Notes: generated by a model from the sequence alone, not told the origin. Shown: positions 1-8,740, numbered from the stretch's first letter. The stretch is DNA of 64,000 bases from an uncultured Bacillota bacterium (GCA_949291945.1 CASEXH010000002.1:1-64000), one strand, 5' to 3'. A program made the numbers and translations.

Positions 1-22
1 CATATTGTCTGTTTTCTGCCAT
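1..22 (-). CDS. 5' end of an unidentified gene cut by the window edge
   Basis: Only the first seven codons (M-A-E-N-R-Q-Y) lie in the window. An ATG at 22-20 is preceded on the minus strand by a good AAGGAGTGAAC ribosome binding site, which supports a real start. Nothing can be said about the product. Confidence 0.5.
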
Positions 23-95
23 TTTGTTCACTCCTTATTCTCTTGATTATATCTCAAATCCTTGAGAATGGGGTGTCAACTTTTTTTATACCACA

Positions 96-436
96 TCAAT
101 ATGCGTCTTTATCATAAACCGTAAGACGGTCACTGTCTAAAAGATGCTGAAACCGCCGTGCTTCTCCATTGATGATCTGAACTGCCAATTCCCTGGCCGT
201 ATTAAAAGAGTCTGCATCAATTCCTTTCAAAGATATTGAAATTACCGGAAATTTTTCAACATGCTCATATTTAATGACTTGCCAAACCTTCTCGGACGGG
301 TAAACAGAGTTACCTTTCCCCAGTTCTCAAGAAGTTCTTTGATCAATCCTGTTTTATCCACATAGTAAAAGCCTTTCGTCCGAATTTCTTCAAAATTTTC
401 GATCTCGATGGGAAGTTTCTTTTTTCTGGCTTCCAT
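96..436 (-). pseudogene. AAA-ATPase-like (DUF1703-type) gene, internally deleted and frameshifted
   Basis: The first 64 codons match the N-terminus of the large AAA-ATPase-like/PD-(D/E)XK family common in gut anaerobes: an IGIENFEEIR-like start, YYVDKTGLI, and the P-loop-like FTRPRRFGKSLNMSML. The reading frame then stops at 242. In another frame, starting at the same point, the sequence continues as FPVISISLKGID and on through ARELAVQIINGEARRFQHLL to a stop at 96-98. That block belongs further along the same family, so roughly 30 codons plus frame have been lost at about position 245, and all of the C-terminal nuclease half is missing. Intact members are usually above 500 residues. The gene is not functional as an ATPase/nuclease. 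It still has a good promoter at 525-553. Family membership is from memory of the family motifs. Confidence 0.8.
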
Positions 437-524
437 TTCGTATTCTTTCTCCTCTCTCTGGCTTCCCCTTTACGGGTAATCCATCACATCATTTTGTTCT
501 GATACACAAGGCTTCTTTTCATTT

Positions 525-553
525 ATTATACTGAAGTATTTCCAGAATTACAA
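525..553 (-). promoter_or_regulatory. Sigma-A type promoter for the decayed AAA-ATPase-like gene
   Basis: On the minus strand TTGTAA (553-548) is followed after 17 bp by TATAAT (530-525), a close match to the housekeeping consensus. It lies about 90 bp upstream of the ATG at 436. Confidence 0.6.
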
Positions 554-564
554 GAAAAGCCGCC

Positions 565-592
565 GTATCATTTGGCATAAGCCAAATGATAC
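565..592 (-). repeat. Perfect 12-bp inverted repeat with 4-nt loop
   Basis: The arms GTATCATTTGGC and GCCAAATGATAC are perfectly complementary and separated by ATAA. The repeat lies just upstream of the -35 box at 548-553 and downstream of the FtsK-like operon that ends at 789. On the minus strand it is followed by GGCGGCTTTTCTTG rather than an immediate T run. It may be a weak terminator for that operon or a protein binding site. The rest of the 437-788 gap shows no gene. Confidence 0.5.
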
Positions 593-788
593 AACAGCTG
601 TTCTATACTGTATTTCTACATTAACTATCTTTATATTCCTGATCAACCAGACTGCACTGCCCATAAACCACACTGCAGGACAACAGAAAGTACCGATCCA
701 AAATAGCAGATCTGTTTTATCTCCGGTCTGTGCAGGTCTTGTCTATGACGTCTAAAACACTGCTGCTGTTAATAAAAAGTCTCTCATA

Positions 789-3068
789 CTATCCAAGAAG
801 TTCATCAAAAGGAACTGCTGGCGCCTTCATTTTTCCAAAACTGCATTTATATTTTTTGAAGCTTCTGTTTTCTTCCATACTTCGGATATTCAGATCCAGT
901 ACAATAGAGTCCGCCTCTTTTTTTGTATACTGCATTTGAAGCCGGTCATAAATCACAGACTGATTTCCCCCTGCAAACAGGTAATCGCAGCACTTCGCCA
1001 TCTGACGGATCTGGTCAAATTCTGAATTTGCCATGACGATAAAAAGCAGGTTCAATTCCAGCGCATTTTTCATTATAGAAAACAGCCATTCCGGAATCCG
1101 TTCCACTGAATCAATTCCTATCAACCAGATCACTGTTGGTGGAAAAGCTTGAATAGGATTCTTCTGATAGGTATACATCACCATTAAATTGCCGGCTATT
1201 ACTTTTTCCACTTTCCCGGCTTCTTCGTCTTCCTGGATTCTTCTGCATACCTCAGGAAGCTCCTCCAATGTTAGTTCACCGAAAAGTTTATTGAGAATCA
1301 CAACTGCTTCCTCCTCCATCTGTTCTGCCTGCGCAGCGGAAATACTACGTCTTACATTGGCCAGATTAGTGCGAAAATTTGCAATTGCAAATTCATATGG
1401 CGTGTTATATTCCTGGCAGAGATGATAAATCATTTGTCTTTTTTCAAGAGGATAACGCAGTTCTTCCAGTTCATCCGGATTCGTCACAGATTTATTCTGT
1501 CCTGTCGCCTTTTCAAGGGAAAACAGTCCTCGGATCGATGTCTGGAAAGAGTAGATCATGTGTCGATAATCCACTCCGGTGATCTCACGTCTGGGGGAAG
1601 TTGCAAAATTATAGCTGAAAAGCTTCTCCAGATAAGCCAGATCCTCAATGTGCGGAGATACTGCCAGAATATTTTTGTTTCTGCCATATTCCAAGAATAG
1701 GGTCTGGATATCATATTTAAGATTAGAGAATGTTACATAATCACCCAGTGTAAGAATATCAAAATAATTAGGATTATTTGATAACGTATCTTTTCTGTAC
1801 TCACGAATATGTTCCAAGATCTCTTCAAGGGCAAGAGGTGTCCTTTTCACAAGAAGATGGTCGTATTTACCCGGATTCCGACTTTCGAAAATGATCTGAC
1901 GGTCTTTTCTAGAAAAAGGTGACTGCAGATCTTCCTGATAGAACTTTTGCGCTTTACTGAATGCAAACATCTGTTGGAACTGTACCATATGGGCAAGGAA
2001 CTCTTCAAAATACGAATATTCTTCTTCATCGGAAGCCTCTGTTTCAACATAGGGAACCTTATATAGGATATTCGTCTCCGAGGTGCCATCCGAAGTGTTA
2101 TAGATCACAGTGCCTTTCTGTATGTGCGTAGCACCGTTATTACCGATTACATCCATGGAAACACCTACATTACAGTTCAGAGCGAATCGAATCTTGAAGT
2201 TTGACAAATCAGACCGGGAAAGCGTATTGCTCATCTCCTGGCTGGCAAAAAGAATGTGCAAACCAGTCGCTCGGCCTTTTTTTACGATTGCCGTAAGCAT
2301 GTCTCTGATTTGCTCTCCTTCTTTTGGACTGGCATCAAGGAACATCTGCTGGAATTCATCTACGATCAACAACATTCTTGGAAGCACAAGCGGAGCAAAC
2401 TCGGCCAATTCTCTGCTGTCTCTTAAATCGGACAGCTTCTGAAAACCAAGTCGTGCAAAAAGCCTTTCTCTTGCATTCATGCATTCCACCATATAGCGGA
2501 TCATACTAATCACATACCGGATCTCACTAGTTGCGGCGCAGGCACTGATATGCGGTGTTTCAAATTTATTCATGTACCTGGAAAATTCAACTTTTTTGAA
2601 ATCTGCAAGATATAGTTCTAGCTCCCAGGGCGGATATTCTGCCAGAAGATTAAAAATCAGGTTGTTAAGCAGAACAGACTTGCCGCTTCCTGTCTGTCCT
2701 GCCATCAGACCGTGGACCGCCGTATCGCCCATCTGTACCGGTGCAGGCTCATCTTGAGGATTCATTCCTGGGCGGAGGTTGATTCCTTTTTTTGTCGTAT
2801 TAAACCAGAACGCATTCGGACGTTTTTCAATTTTCACGCACCGAAAAGATGCTGCCATTTTTTTAAATTCTGCAAGACATTCTTTCTGATTATTGGAATA
2901 ATCGTCAAGTTTTGATAAAAAAGTGATCGGTTCAGGACAGATAGTAATCTCATGGCCGTATGGAACCCAGTCGATCTCTCCCTTCATATGCCGGTCACTT
3001 TGTTCAAATACATATGTCTGTAATACTTCCATGAACGTTTCATGTAAAAAAATTTTTTTCACTGCCAT
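789..3068 (-). CDS. FtsK/SpoIIIE-type (EssC-like) ATPase of a split secretion/translocation motor
   Basis: This 759-residue protein carries one intact FtsK/SpoIIIE P-loop domain: Walker A GQTGSGKS (124-131), a following ELELYLADFKKVEF strand, Walker B LLIVDEFQ (233-240) and sensor-like ATGLHILFASQ (268-277). A second, degenerate copy follows: NKNILAVSP (464-472) lacks a P-loop, and TVIWLIGID (645-653) sits where Walker B would be. There is no membrane segment and no gamma (KOPS-reading) domain, so this is not the chromosomal FtsK or SpoIIIE. Active-then-degenerate domains in tandem recall the later part of EssC/EccC of type VII secretion. It is the last gene of a four-gene operon, 9 bp after its neighbour. 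Its likely membrane partner is the 866-residue protein at 4610-7210. Its substrate is unknown: protein export is inferred, and DNA pumping is not excluded. Confidence 0.8.
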   Translation of the reverse strand: MAVKKIFLHETFMEVLQTYVFEQSDRHMKGEIDWVPYGHEITICPEPITFLSKLDDYSNNQKECLAEFKKMAASFRCVKIEKRPNAFWFNTTKKGINLRPGMNPQDEPAPVQMGDTAVHGLMAGQTGSGKSVLLNNLIFNLLAEYPPWELELYLADFKKVEFSRYMNKFETPHISACAATSEIRYVISMIRYMVECMNARERLFARLGFQKLSDLRDSRELAEFAPLVLPRMLLIVDEFQQMFLDASPKEGEQIRDMLTAIVKKGRATGLHILFASQEMSNTLSRSDLSNFKIRFALNCNVGVSMDVIGNNGATHIQKGTVIYNTSDGTSETNILYKVPYVETEASDEEEYSYFEEFLAHMVQFQQMFAFSKAQKFYQEDLQSPFSRKDRQIIFESRNPGKYDHLLVKRTPLALEEILEHIREYRKDTLSNNPNYFDILTLGDYVTFSNLKYDIQTLFLEYGRNKNILAVSPHIEDLAYLEKLFSYNFATSPRREITGVDYRHMIYSFQTSIRGLFSLEKATGQNKSVTNPDELEELRYPLEKRQMIYHLCQEYNTPYEFAIANFRTNLANVRRSISAAQAEQMEEEAVVILNKLFGELTLEELPEVCRRIQEDEEAGKVEKVIAGNLMVMYTYQKNPIQAFPPTVIWLIGIDSVERIPEWLFSIMKNALELNLLFIVMANSEFDQIRQMAKCCDYLFAGGNQSVIYDRLQMQYTKKEADSIVLDLNIRSMEENRSFKKYKCSFGKMKAPAVPFDELLG

Positions 3069-3077
3069 TTTTTCTCC

Positions 3078-3773
3078 TTACATAAAGCTTTCGCCTTTAA
3101 CCCATGAAAGGTGCATATCTGAAACAGTTTTTCCTCTTCCGGTTATACCTCCGACAGTCACACTAACACCGCTATCTGTCATATTCTCCCCTTCTGTAAC
3201 CTGTCTGACCATATTACCAAAACTTTCCGTCAGGGATTCTCCTGTTGTTTTTACAATATCCGTAATCAAAAGCACCACATCATTATCGCTTCCCATGCTG
3301 CGTACGGATGATTCTGCATCCTGAAGCGCATTCTCAAAAGAACGAACACAACTTGACAGTGCCTGTCTGTAGTCTTCAAAATCTTCATTTCTTATCTCAG
3401 GCGCCGATGTATCAAACGAAACTTCATCTGCAGAAAGGCGAAACATACCTTCCAGGTTTTGCTCCATTACATCCATTTTTGAACGTGCCGCCTGAATTGC
3501 TGCATCCCCGGCATGAGTATGACTCATTAAAGCATGGAAACTGGATGGTCCGTCATACCAATTTTGAAATTCTCTCATAAGATGCTCTCTGAGAGTTCCA
3601 TAATAGAAACGATAAATTTCGTTACTGAAATTCACTAACGGTTCAAAACAGGTCTTTCTTGCGAGTTCTGTAATTTCATCATAAAGTCTGTTTACCGCAC
3701 GTACACAATCCTCTGCCTGCTGTTCATAGATCCTTGTAATCTCGTCACACATACGCATATTGATCTGAAACAT
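3078..3773 (-). CDS. Predicted helical protein of the FtsK-like operon, function unknown
   Basis: This 231-residue protein has no recognised domain. It is rich in predicted amphipathic helix (for example EQQAEDCVRAVNRLYDEITE near the N-terminus), contains an aromatic stretch FQNWYDGPSSFHALMSH around residues 88-104, and ends in a glycine/serine-rich, less structured tail. It has no signal peptide or membrane segment. It lies 25 bp after the cysteine-rich gene and 9 bp before the ATPase gene, so it is almost certainly co-translated with the motor. Its size and helical character would fit an adaptor, chaperone or WXG100-like substrate, but it is about twice the length of a WXG100 protein and lacks a clear WxG turn. 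Confidence 0.7.
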   Translation of the reverse strand: MFQINMRMCDEITRIYEQQAEDCVRAVNRLYDEITELARKTCFEPLVNFSNEIYRFYYGTLREHLMREFQNWYDGPSSFHALMSHTHAGDAAIQAARSKMDVMEQNLEGMFRLSADEVSFDTSAPEIRNEDFEDYRQALSSCVRSFENALQDAESSVRSMGSDNDVVLLITDIVKTTGESLTESFGNMVRQVTEGENMTDSGVSVTVGGITGRGKTVSDMHLSWVKGESFM

Positions 3774-3798
3774 TTCCGCCCTCCTTGCTTCTTCGGCT

Positions 3799-4590
3799 TT
3801 ATTTTCGCCAGATAACAGGTTCTCCTGTATATCCTCTGCTGTTTCCTATACTGGAAAGAGCTGAGGAACATCCTTTTTCAAAAATTCGCTTTGCATCGTC
3901 AATGCCACTTGCCAATACCTTAAAATATGAATAGACCTCGCCTCCAATTATTCTCTGGGCCTCTGCAACCGGTTCCTCATATTTTACAGCTCCTCCTGTG
4001 TCAATAGGATTTTCAGCAATAGATGTATACGCTTTCCATCCATATGTATGCGTCTCATCCTTGATTTCATCAAATACTGTGCTGGCAAGAGCTGGCAGAT
4101 CTAAATACTTGGGAGAGCAAAGATAATTGGCTGGTTGAATCTGAGCAAACATCTGTGTCAGATTTTGTTCCAATTCCTGGGCACGTTCTCTTTCAGGATC
4201 TGTAATTACCAGAGCCTCTATCTTCCCTGACAAATCCGGAGTTACGATCCAGTAATTACCGGACTGACAAAGATTTTCGCCAAGACATTCATACCCTGTC
4301 TCTTCTATTTTTTCTATAATCCTGACAATAGAATCAGCTATATACTGATTCAGATATTCCAGTGACATTTTGACACTATACAAAATACAGCTGCATACTT
4401 CCTCTGTCAGGCATTCCGGATTGCGTAGCCTGTCATCTCCTCCAATATAAGGACAGTATTCATAACTCACACTGCTGCAACAGTAATTGGAATGAAAATC
4501 GGAACCCACTGCTTCTCCAATAACACTGCAGTACCATCCGGCAGAAGGGCCGCTTTTCTCCTGATCTACATTTGGGCATCCCCCTGACAT
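3799..4590 (-). CDS. Cysteine-rich protein of the FtsK-like operon, function unknown
   Basis: The 263-residue product opens with a dense cysteine cluster: Cys5 (GGCPN), Cys21 (WYCS), His33, Cys37-Cys38 (NYCC), Cys46 (YCPY), then Cys60, Cys66 and Cys68. The spacing suggests a zinc or iron-sulfur site, but I cannot assign it to a named family. The middle is alpha/beta (IVTPDLSGKIEALVITDPE) followed by helix. No signal peptide or membrane helix is visible, so it should be cytoplasmic. It sits 19 bp downstream of the membrane protein and 25 bp upstream of the helical protein. Its conserved place between membrane and ATPase components suggests a structural or regulatory part of the same machine. 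Confidence 0.7.
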   Translation of the reverse strand: MSGGCPNVDQEKSGPSAGWYCSVIGEAVGSDFHSNYCCSSVSYEYCPYIGGDDRLRNPECLTEEVCSCILYSVKMSLEYLNQYIADSIVRIIEKIEETGYECLGENLCQSGNYWIVTPDLSGKIEALVITDPERERAQELEQNLTQMFAQIQPANYLCSPKYLDLPALASTVFDEIKDETHTYGWKAYTSIAENPIDTGGAVKYEEPVAEAQRIIGGEVYSYFKVLASGIDDAKRIFEKGCSSALSSIGNSRGYTGEPVIWRK

Positions 4591-4609
4591 GTTTTATCCC
4601 CTTTCGCTT

Positions 4610-7210
4610 TTACTGCTGTAACTGCAACGTTTTCAAGTCAACTCTGCATGTTACCCCACTACTGCGTGTATGATCAACAAAACTGCTCCACTTACTGTTA
4701 TATCCAGACTCTGATGCAAGAATCACCGGAATGAAACCTTTCCTTTTTGCCGCACCCTGCTGGATCATATTAACCATTGTATTCATGCTTTGATAAGTAT
4801 TCCGGTTTTCTTCCCCCTCAGGTACTACGAAAATAACGATGTCATAGGGTTTCACACCATGTGTTTTTCCGTGACTCATACAGTAATTGACAGCTGCTAT
4901 TTCATCCAATACTCCGACCTTTTCTTCCGCAGCCTGTATTTCTTTTCTGTTAATCTGCATATAATCATCGATTGCCTGAAATTTACTGTAAATATTCCGT
5001 GTCAGTTCATTGATATCACGGTCATTATAGAGACCTTTCAGAGGACGGAATCTATTCTGCACGTTTCTCTGATCCGAAATTTCCGTGATTCCGGTCTGAT
5101 GCTGGAATTCCGGAATATCCTGACGTATTTTCCCGGGAAACGAAAACTGAAGCCGGCCAGTATCGTCAACAAGGTAAATATTTAACAGTTCAGGAGGAGC
5201 AATCCTGGAAAATCCCTGCCACAACAGACCAATGAGCATTGCGGCATTTTCTGTGCTTTTTTCATCTCCGGGGAGCCATTCTCCGTCACCATAAATAAAA
5301 TTGACCGGTCTGTATTTATGATCTACGATCGTCACTTTCTGTTCTCTGATTCCCGATTTATTGAACAGGCAGACCATCGGTTCAAGCCTGTAGTTGTATT
5401 TACGTTCATCGCTTTCGGAGCTGCCATTGCAAAATGGAGGCAATATTCCGCTTTCTGTCCATGCCTGGATCGCAAGGATATCCTTTTCCTCTTTTTCTTT
5501 TGCCTGCTGCAAACTTCTGTTCAGATTTTCAAAAACGTCTCTGCACGCCTTTACAGCCGTATCCCTGTCTTTCGTATAGTCAGATGGAATTCCCAAGTCT
5601 CTCTCTGCTGTGCTCAGTATCTGTTTGTCTTTGTCCAGCAGATTAGTGCGTATAGAAAAATCCGGTACTGCCTTGATCCCATGGACCCGGTCAAATTCAC
5701 GGAGTTGTTCTGCAAGTTTTCTGTCTGTCTCCTGATTCAGCCGGATTGCTTCATTCCGGTGAGTTTTTACTTTTTTCTGCATTTTCAGTGTATCTTCCCG
5801 ACTCTTAACAGCGTCTTGCCGAATCTTCAGGACTTCCTCCAGTCTTTTCTGAGTCTCAGCAATCAGCTGATTTCTTGCGCTAAGACTGAGATACTGCAGA
5901 TATTCGTGATGGTGTACATAACTGACGATCATCGCATCCATCTCGCCATCTTCCAACAGAGACTGGCCTGCGCTTGACCGTCGCTGATTTACGGTCTTTG
6001 CTGCGCTCCGAAAAAGAGCCTTGTATGTTTTGCCTCTTACAAAAGAAGATTTCGACAGAAGAAGACTACGCATAAAAGACTGACTCAGAAAAGACCAGAC
6101 CAGCACGCCTCCCATCAAACCAATTCCTAAGCTCATTCCCGGATTAATCCCACGCCATACTCCGGCTATAGAATACATGCTCCTTGTCATCAGGCCCCCT
6201 ATAATAATAGCAAGGATAATAGCAATTACACCTGATTTTGAATTATGTACTGGTACCTTCTTATTTTTCTTCAATAATTTTGCTGCAAGTGCAGCGCACA
6301 GATAAGTTTCTCCTGCAGATGCGAAAAATGCGGCAATCATACCGAAAGCATTAAAGATCACATTCTGTGAAAGCTGATTTAGTGTAATCAACAGAAAACA
6401 GATAAGACCAGCGATCACCCCAGCCATTTTAGTAAACAAACCAAATACCTTTTCATTTGACGAGATAGTAGAAAGATCATACAGGAATCCTGTACTCAAT
6501 AGATTTTGCTCCAGCATTTTAAGCTTCTGCGGTGTTTGCGCCCATACAGAACAATACTTCTCGGGAGGCTCTGCTGCAAGAGCTTTCTGTTTTTCAGAAA
6601 AATATCCATTTCGAAATGCCTGAAGGATAAGCCTCTCCGCCTTGGGATCGCATTCAAATCCTTCTATTTCGTAATTTTCAAGCTTTGACAATCGTGCTTT
6701 TGAGGTTGATATAAGCCTGTCTGCTTCATTTTTCAACTGATCTATTTTTGAAAGATTATGGCGAAGTTCCGTCTCCTCATCCTCAACATTTTTCAGCCTT
6801 GCTGTTTTTTCATTTTCTGCCTTTTTTCTTATAGAGTCCCTCTGGTTCTCGGCTTTTTTGGATTTTTCCGACTGTCTGCTCTGCCAGGCGGATCTTGCAC
6901 GAGATATAGCTGCCGCCCAGATCTCTTCATAGTCCTTCTGCTTTCTTCTAGATTGATTTACACGGGCTTGACGATCTTTTCTTATTGCAGAATCCGTTTG
7001 ATAAGAACTCAATACATTTTTATATTCTCTGAATTTTCCAGCTTCCTTTTCATCCTGCCCCGCTTCTTTTGACTCATCTTTTTTTATTTCGGCAATATTC
7101 TCTTCTATATCCTCACTCTCTGAAAAAATCTTTTTGTTCTCATTTTTCTGTAAATCATCTTCCTCTAAAGAATTCCCGTAGTCTTTGTCAAAAATTCCCA
7201 TAACTGTCAT
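4610..7210 (-). CDS. Large coiled-coil membrane protein with a degenerate FtsK-like ATPase domain
   Basis: This protein has 866 residues. Residues 1-240 are highly charged and largely coiled coil. Four membrane segments follow at about 255-276, 284-312, 326-348 and 358-380, then a second coiled coil at about 440-580. The C-terminus (about 610-866) has the layout of an FtsK-type ATPase, but the P-loop is replaced by FIYGDGEWLPGDEKST (638-653). It is followed by ELLNIYLVDDTG, and the Walker B position reads IVIFVVPEG (791-799) without the DE pair. It is therefore probably a membrane-anchored pseudo-ATPase that pairs with the intact ATPase at 789-3068, like EssC cut into two genes. ATG 7210 and ATG 7201 (MGIFDK) are both possible starts. 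An AAGGAG lies 3 and 12 nt before them respectively. Confidence 0.75.
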   Translation of the reverse strand: MTVMGIFDKDYGNSLEEDDLQKNENKKIFSESEDIEENIAEIKKDESKEAGQDEKEAGKFREYKNVLSSYQTDSAIRKDRQARVNQSRRKQKDYEEIWAAAISRARSAWQSRQSEKSKKAENQRDSIRKKAENEKTARLKNVEDEETELRHNLSKIDQLKNEADRLISTSKARLSKLENYEIEGFECDPKAERLILQAFRNGYFSEKQKALAAEPPEKYCSVWAQTPQKLKMLEQNLLSTGFLYDLSTISSNEKVFGLFTKMAGVIAGLICFLLITLNQLSQNVIFNAFGMIAAFFASAGETYLCAALAAKLLKKNKKVPVHNSKSGVIAIILAIIIGGLMTRSMYSIAGVWRGINPGMSLGIGLMGGVLVWSFLSQSFMRSLLLSKSSFVRGKTYKALFRSAAKTVNQRRSSAGQSLLEDGEMDAMIVSYVHHHEYLQYLSLSARNQLIAETQKRLEEVLKIRQDAVKSREDTLKMQKKVKTHRNEAIRLNQETDRKLAEQLREFDRVHGIKAVPDFSIRTNLLDKDKQILSTAERDLGIPSDYTKDRDTAVKACRDVFENLNRSLQQAKEKEEKDILAIQAWTESGILPPFCNGSSESDERKYNYRLEPMVCLFNKSGIREQKVTIVDHKYRPVNFIYGDGEWLPGDEKSTENAAMLIGLLWQGFSRIAPPELLNIYLVDDTGRLQFSFPGKIRQDIPEFQHQTGITEISDQRNVQNRFRPLKGLYNDRDINELTRNIYSKFQAIDDYMQINRKEIQAAEEKVGVLDEIAAVNYCMSHGKTHGVKPYDIVIFVVPEGEENRNTYQSMNTMVNMIQQGAAKRKGFIPVILASESGYNSKWSSFVDHTRSSGVTCRVDLKTLQLQQ

Positions 7211-7288
7211 CTGCTCCTTCTGTATTTTATCTATAAGATCTATCCGGATATAATATATTTTCTATTTCTGTCATTGTATCCGAGATAA

Positions 7289-8740
7289 CTATAACAAATA
7301 TTCCTGCACCCATTTTTTTAGCAAGGCCATTGAATGAAGATCATCCAATGCATTTTCTCCATCTGCAAGACTCTTCAGAAAATCATACATGGCCTCAAGG
7401 ATATCTGCTTCATCAAATATGAAAACTTTAAATTGATCTTTAAAAGAATACTGGAGCAACAGATGGGTGTCTTCTTGTATAAGGATCTCCCATCGGTCGC
7501 CCAGTAAAAACTCCTCATTGGGGATTATTCGGATATGATACCATCCTTCTTCCACGGCTGTTAGAATGCGCTCAATCAGTACCCGTCGGTCTGCCGGAGA
7601 TAATGGTTTAGAAAAAAATATTTCCGGATATTCTCTGAAAACACCGCTTCTTATAAACTCTTCCACAGAGGCAGCATTCATCAGGACAGTTATTTTTCCC
7701 TGCTTTTTTACATTATAGAGTAATTTCGCATATGTCGTATAATCTTTTGCTAGCTTCTCATATCCTGGAATATTCCTGTTTATGTATTTATTGATCAGTC
7801 TCTCATCCCAGAATTGTATACTGCACAGGCCGGAACACATTTCAAGAACATTAGAAAAATCTGTCATTTCTATATACTCCAGTCCCCAAGCCGCCTGGTT
7901 TTTTCGTATGCCATCTATTGTTGTCATAAAAGAAAAACTGTCCTGACTCATTCTGTCAAACAATTCTTTTAGATAGCGAATTATATCTTCGTTGCTCTGC
8001 AGAACAGCGGCTTTTCGATCAGAAGATATCAGAACAGCATACCGATCTGTAACGATCAGATAAGGCAAAACAGTCATAACTCCATAATGTTCCCGAGCCC
8101 TGCCGTAATAGTAGCGCGGCTCATATTTGCTGATTCCTATTCCATAACGCATGATTTTTTGAAAATTCTCTAGATTACTACAGCCGTCCTGCCCACTGTC
8201 TGCCTCCAAACATATAATATGCTTCACCTTTGTATCCGGATATTCATCATTGATCGCCATAATTAATTCCATCAGAAAATCATAGTCTGGCTGAATTAAA
8301 AGATTAAGGTTCCCTCCCTTGGCCATGGCATCATGTATTATCCTGCCAACAGCACGGTTAACTTCCAGCTCACCCTGGATAATCATATTTTCCCCTAAAT
8401 CTTTCCTGTCCATCTTGTATTCTTCAGTCGGAAAAACATGCCTTACTTCCTCTACTGTCAGAAGTGACTCTATGATTTTTCTTACTTTTCGGCGTCTATT
8501 GTAGTTGATCTCTCCTATTCTGCTGATTTCATAAGCATCCAGCATCTCAGCTCTTTCGTCCGGTGTCAGATGAAGTTCCGACATAATTGCCTCCAACTGT
8601 ACACGGTTCTGTAAAGGACGTTTACCCTTTATATACTGATAAAGTGTGGATCTTTCTATTTTGCTTTTCTTCGCAAGTCCTGCAATGTTCTGCCCTTTAC
8701 GGTCTATATAATATTTCAGCTTTTCAGACAAAACTGACAT
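7289..8740 (-). CDS. XRE-type helix-turn-helix regulator with a long unidentified C-terminal domain
   Basis: The N-terminus (about residues 1-55) is a Cro/C1-like HTH: KGQNIAGLAKKSKIERSTLY followed by QYIKGKRPL. The remaining 430 residues match no domain I recognise. They include hydrophobic beta-strand and helix segments such as IIQGELEV and KVKHIICLEAD, and could be a sensor domain. Total length is 483 residues. I chose ATG 8740 over ATG 8761 because GGTGAGG sits five bases before it. The gene is in the same orientation as the FtsK-like operon, ending 78 bp upstream of it, so it probably controls that operon or is its first gene. A direct repeat TGTGGCA (two copies near 8803-8820) lies in its promoter region and could be an operator. 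Confidence 0.7.
   Translation of the reverse strand: MSVLSEKLKYYIDRKGQNIAGLAKKSKIERSTLYQYIKGKRPLQNRVQLEAIMSELHLTPDERAEMLDAYEISRIGEINYNRRRKVRKIIESLLTVEEVRHVFPTEEYKMDRKDLGENMIIQGELEVNRAVGRIIHDAMAKGGNLNLLIQPDYDFLMELIMAINDEYPDTKVKHIICLEADSGQDGCSNLENFQKIMRYGIGISKYEPRYYYGRAREHYGVMTVLPYLIVTDRYAVLISSDRKAAVLQSNEDIIRYLKELFDRMSQDSFSFMTTIDGIRKNQAAWGLEYIEMTDFSNVLEMCSGLCSIQFWDERLINKYINRNIPGYEKLAKDYTTYAKLLYNVKKQGKITVLMNAASVEEFIRSGVFREYPEIFFSKPLSPADRRVLIERILTAVEEGWYHIRIIPNEEFLLGDRWEILIQEDTHLLLQYSFKDQFKVFIFDEADILEAMYDFLKSLADGENALDDLHSMALLKKWVQEYLL

Noticed and set aside
46..79. TTGACA and TATAAT boxes upstream of the gene cut by the window start
   Set aside because: Both boxes are perfect but separated by 22 bp, too far for a normal sigma-A promoter.
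789..7210. Canonical type VII secretion or chromosomal FtsK/SpoIIIE
   Set aside because: No WXG100, EssA, EssB or EsaA gene is present, and the ATPase lacks membrane and gamma domains of FtsK.
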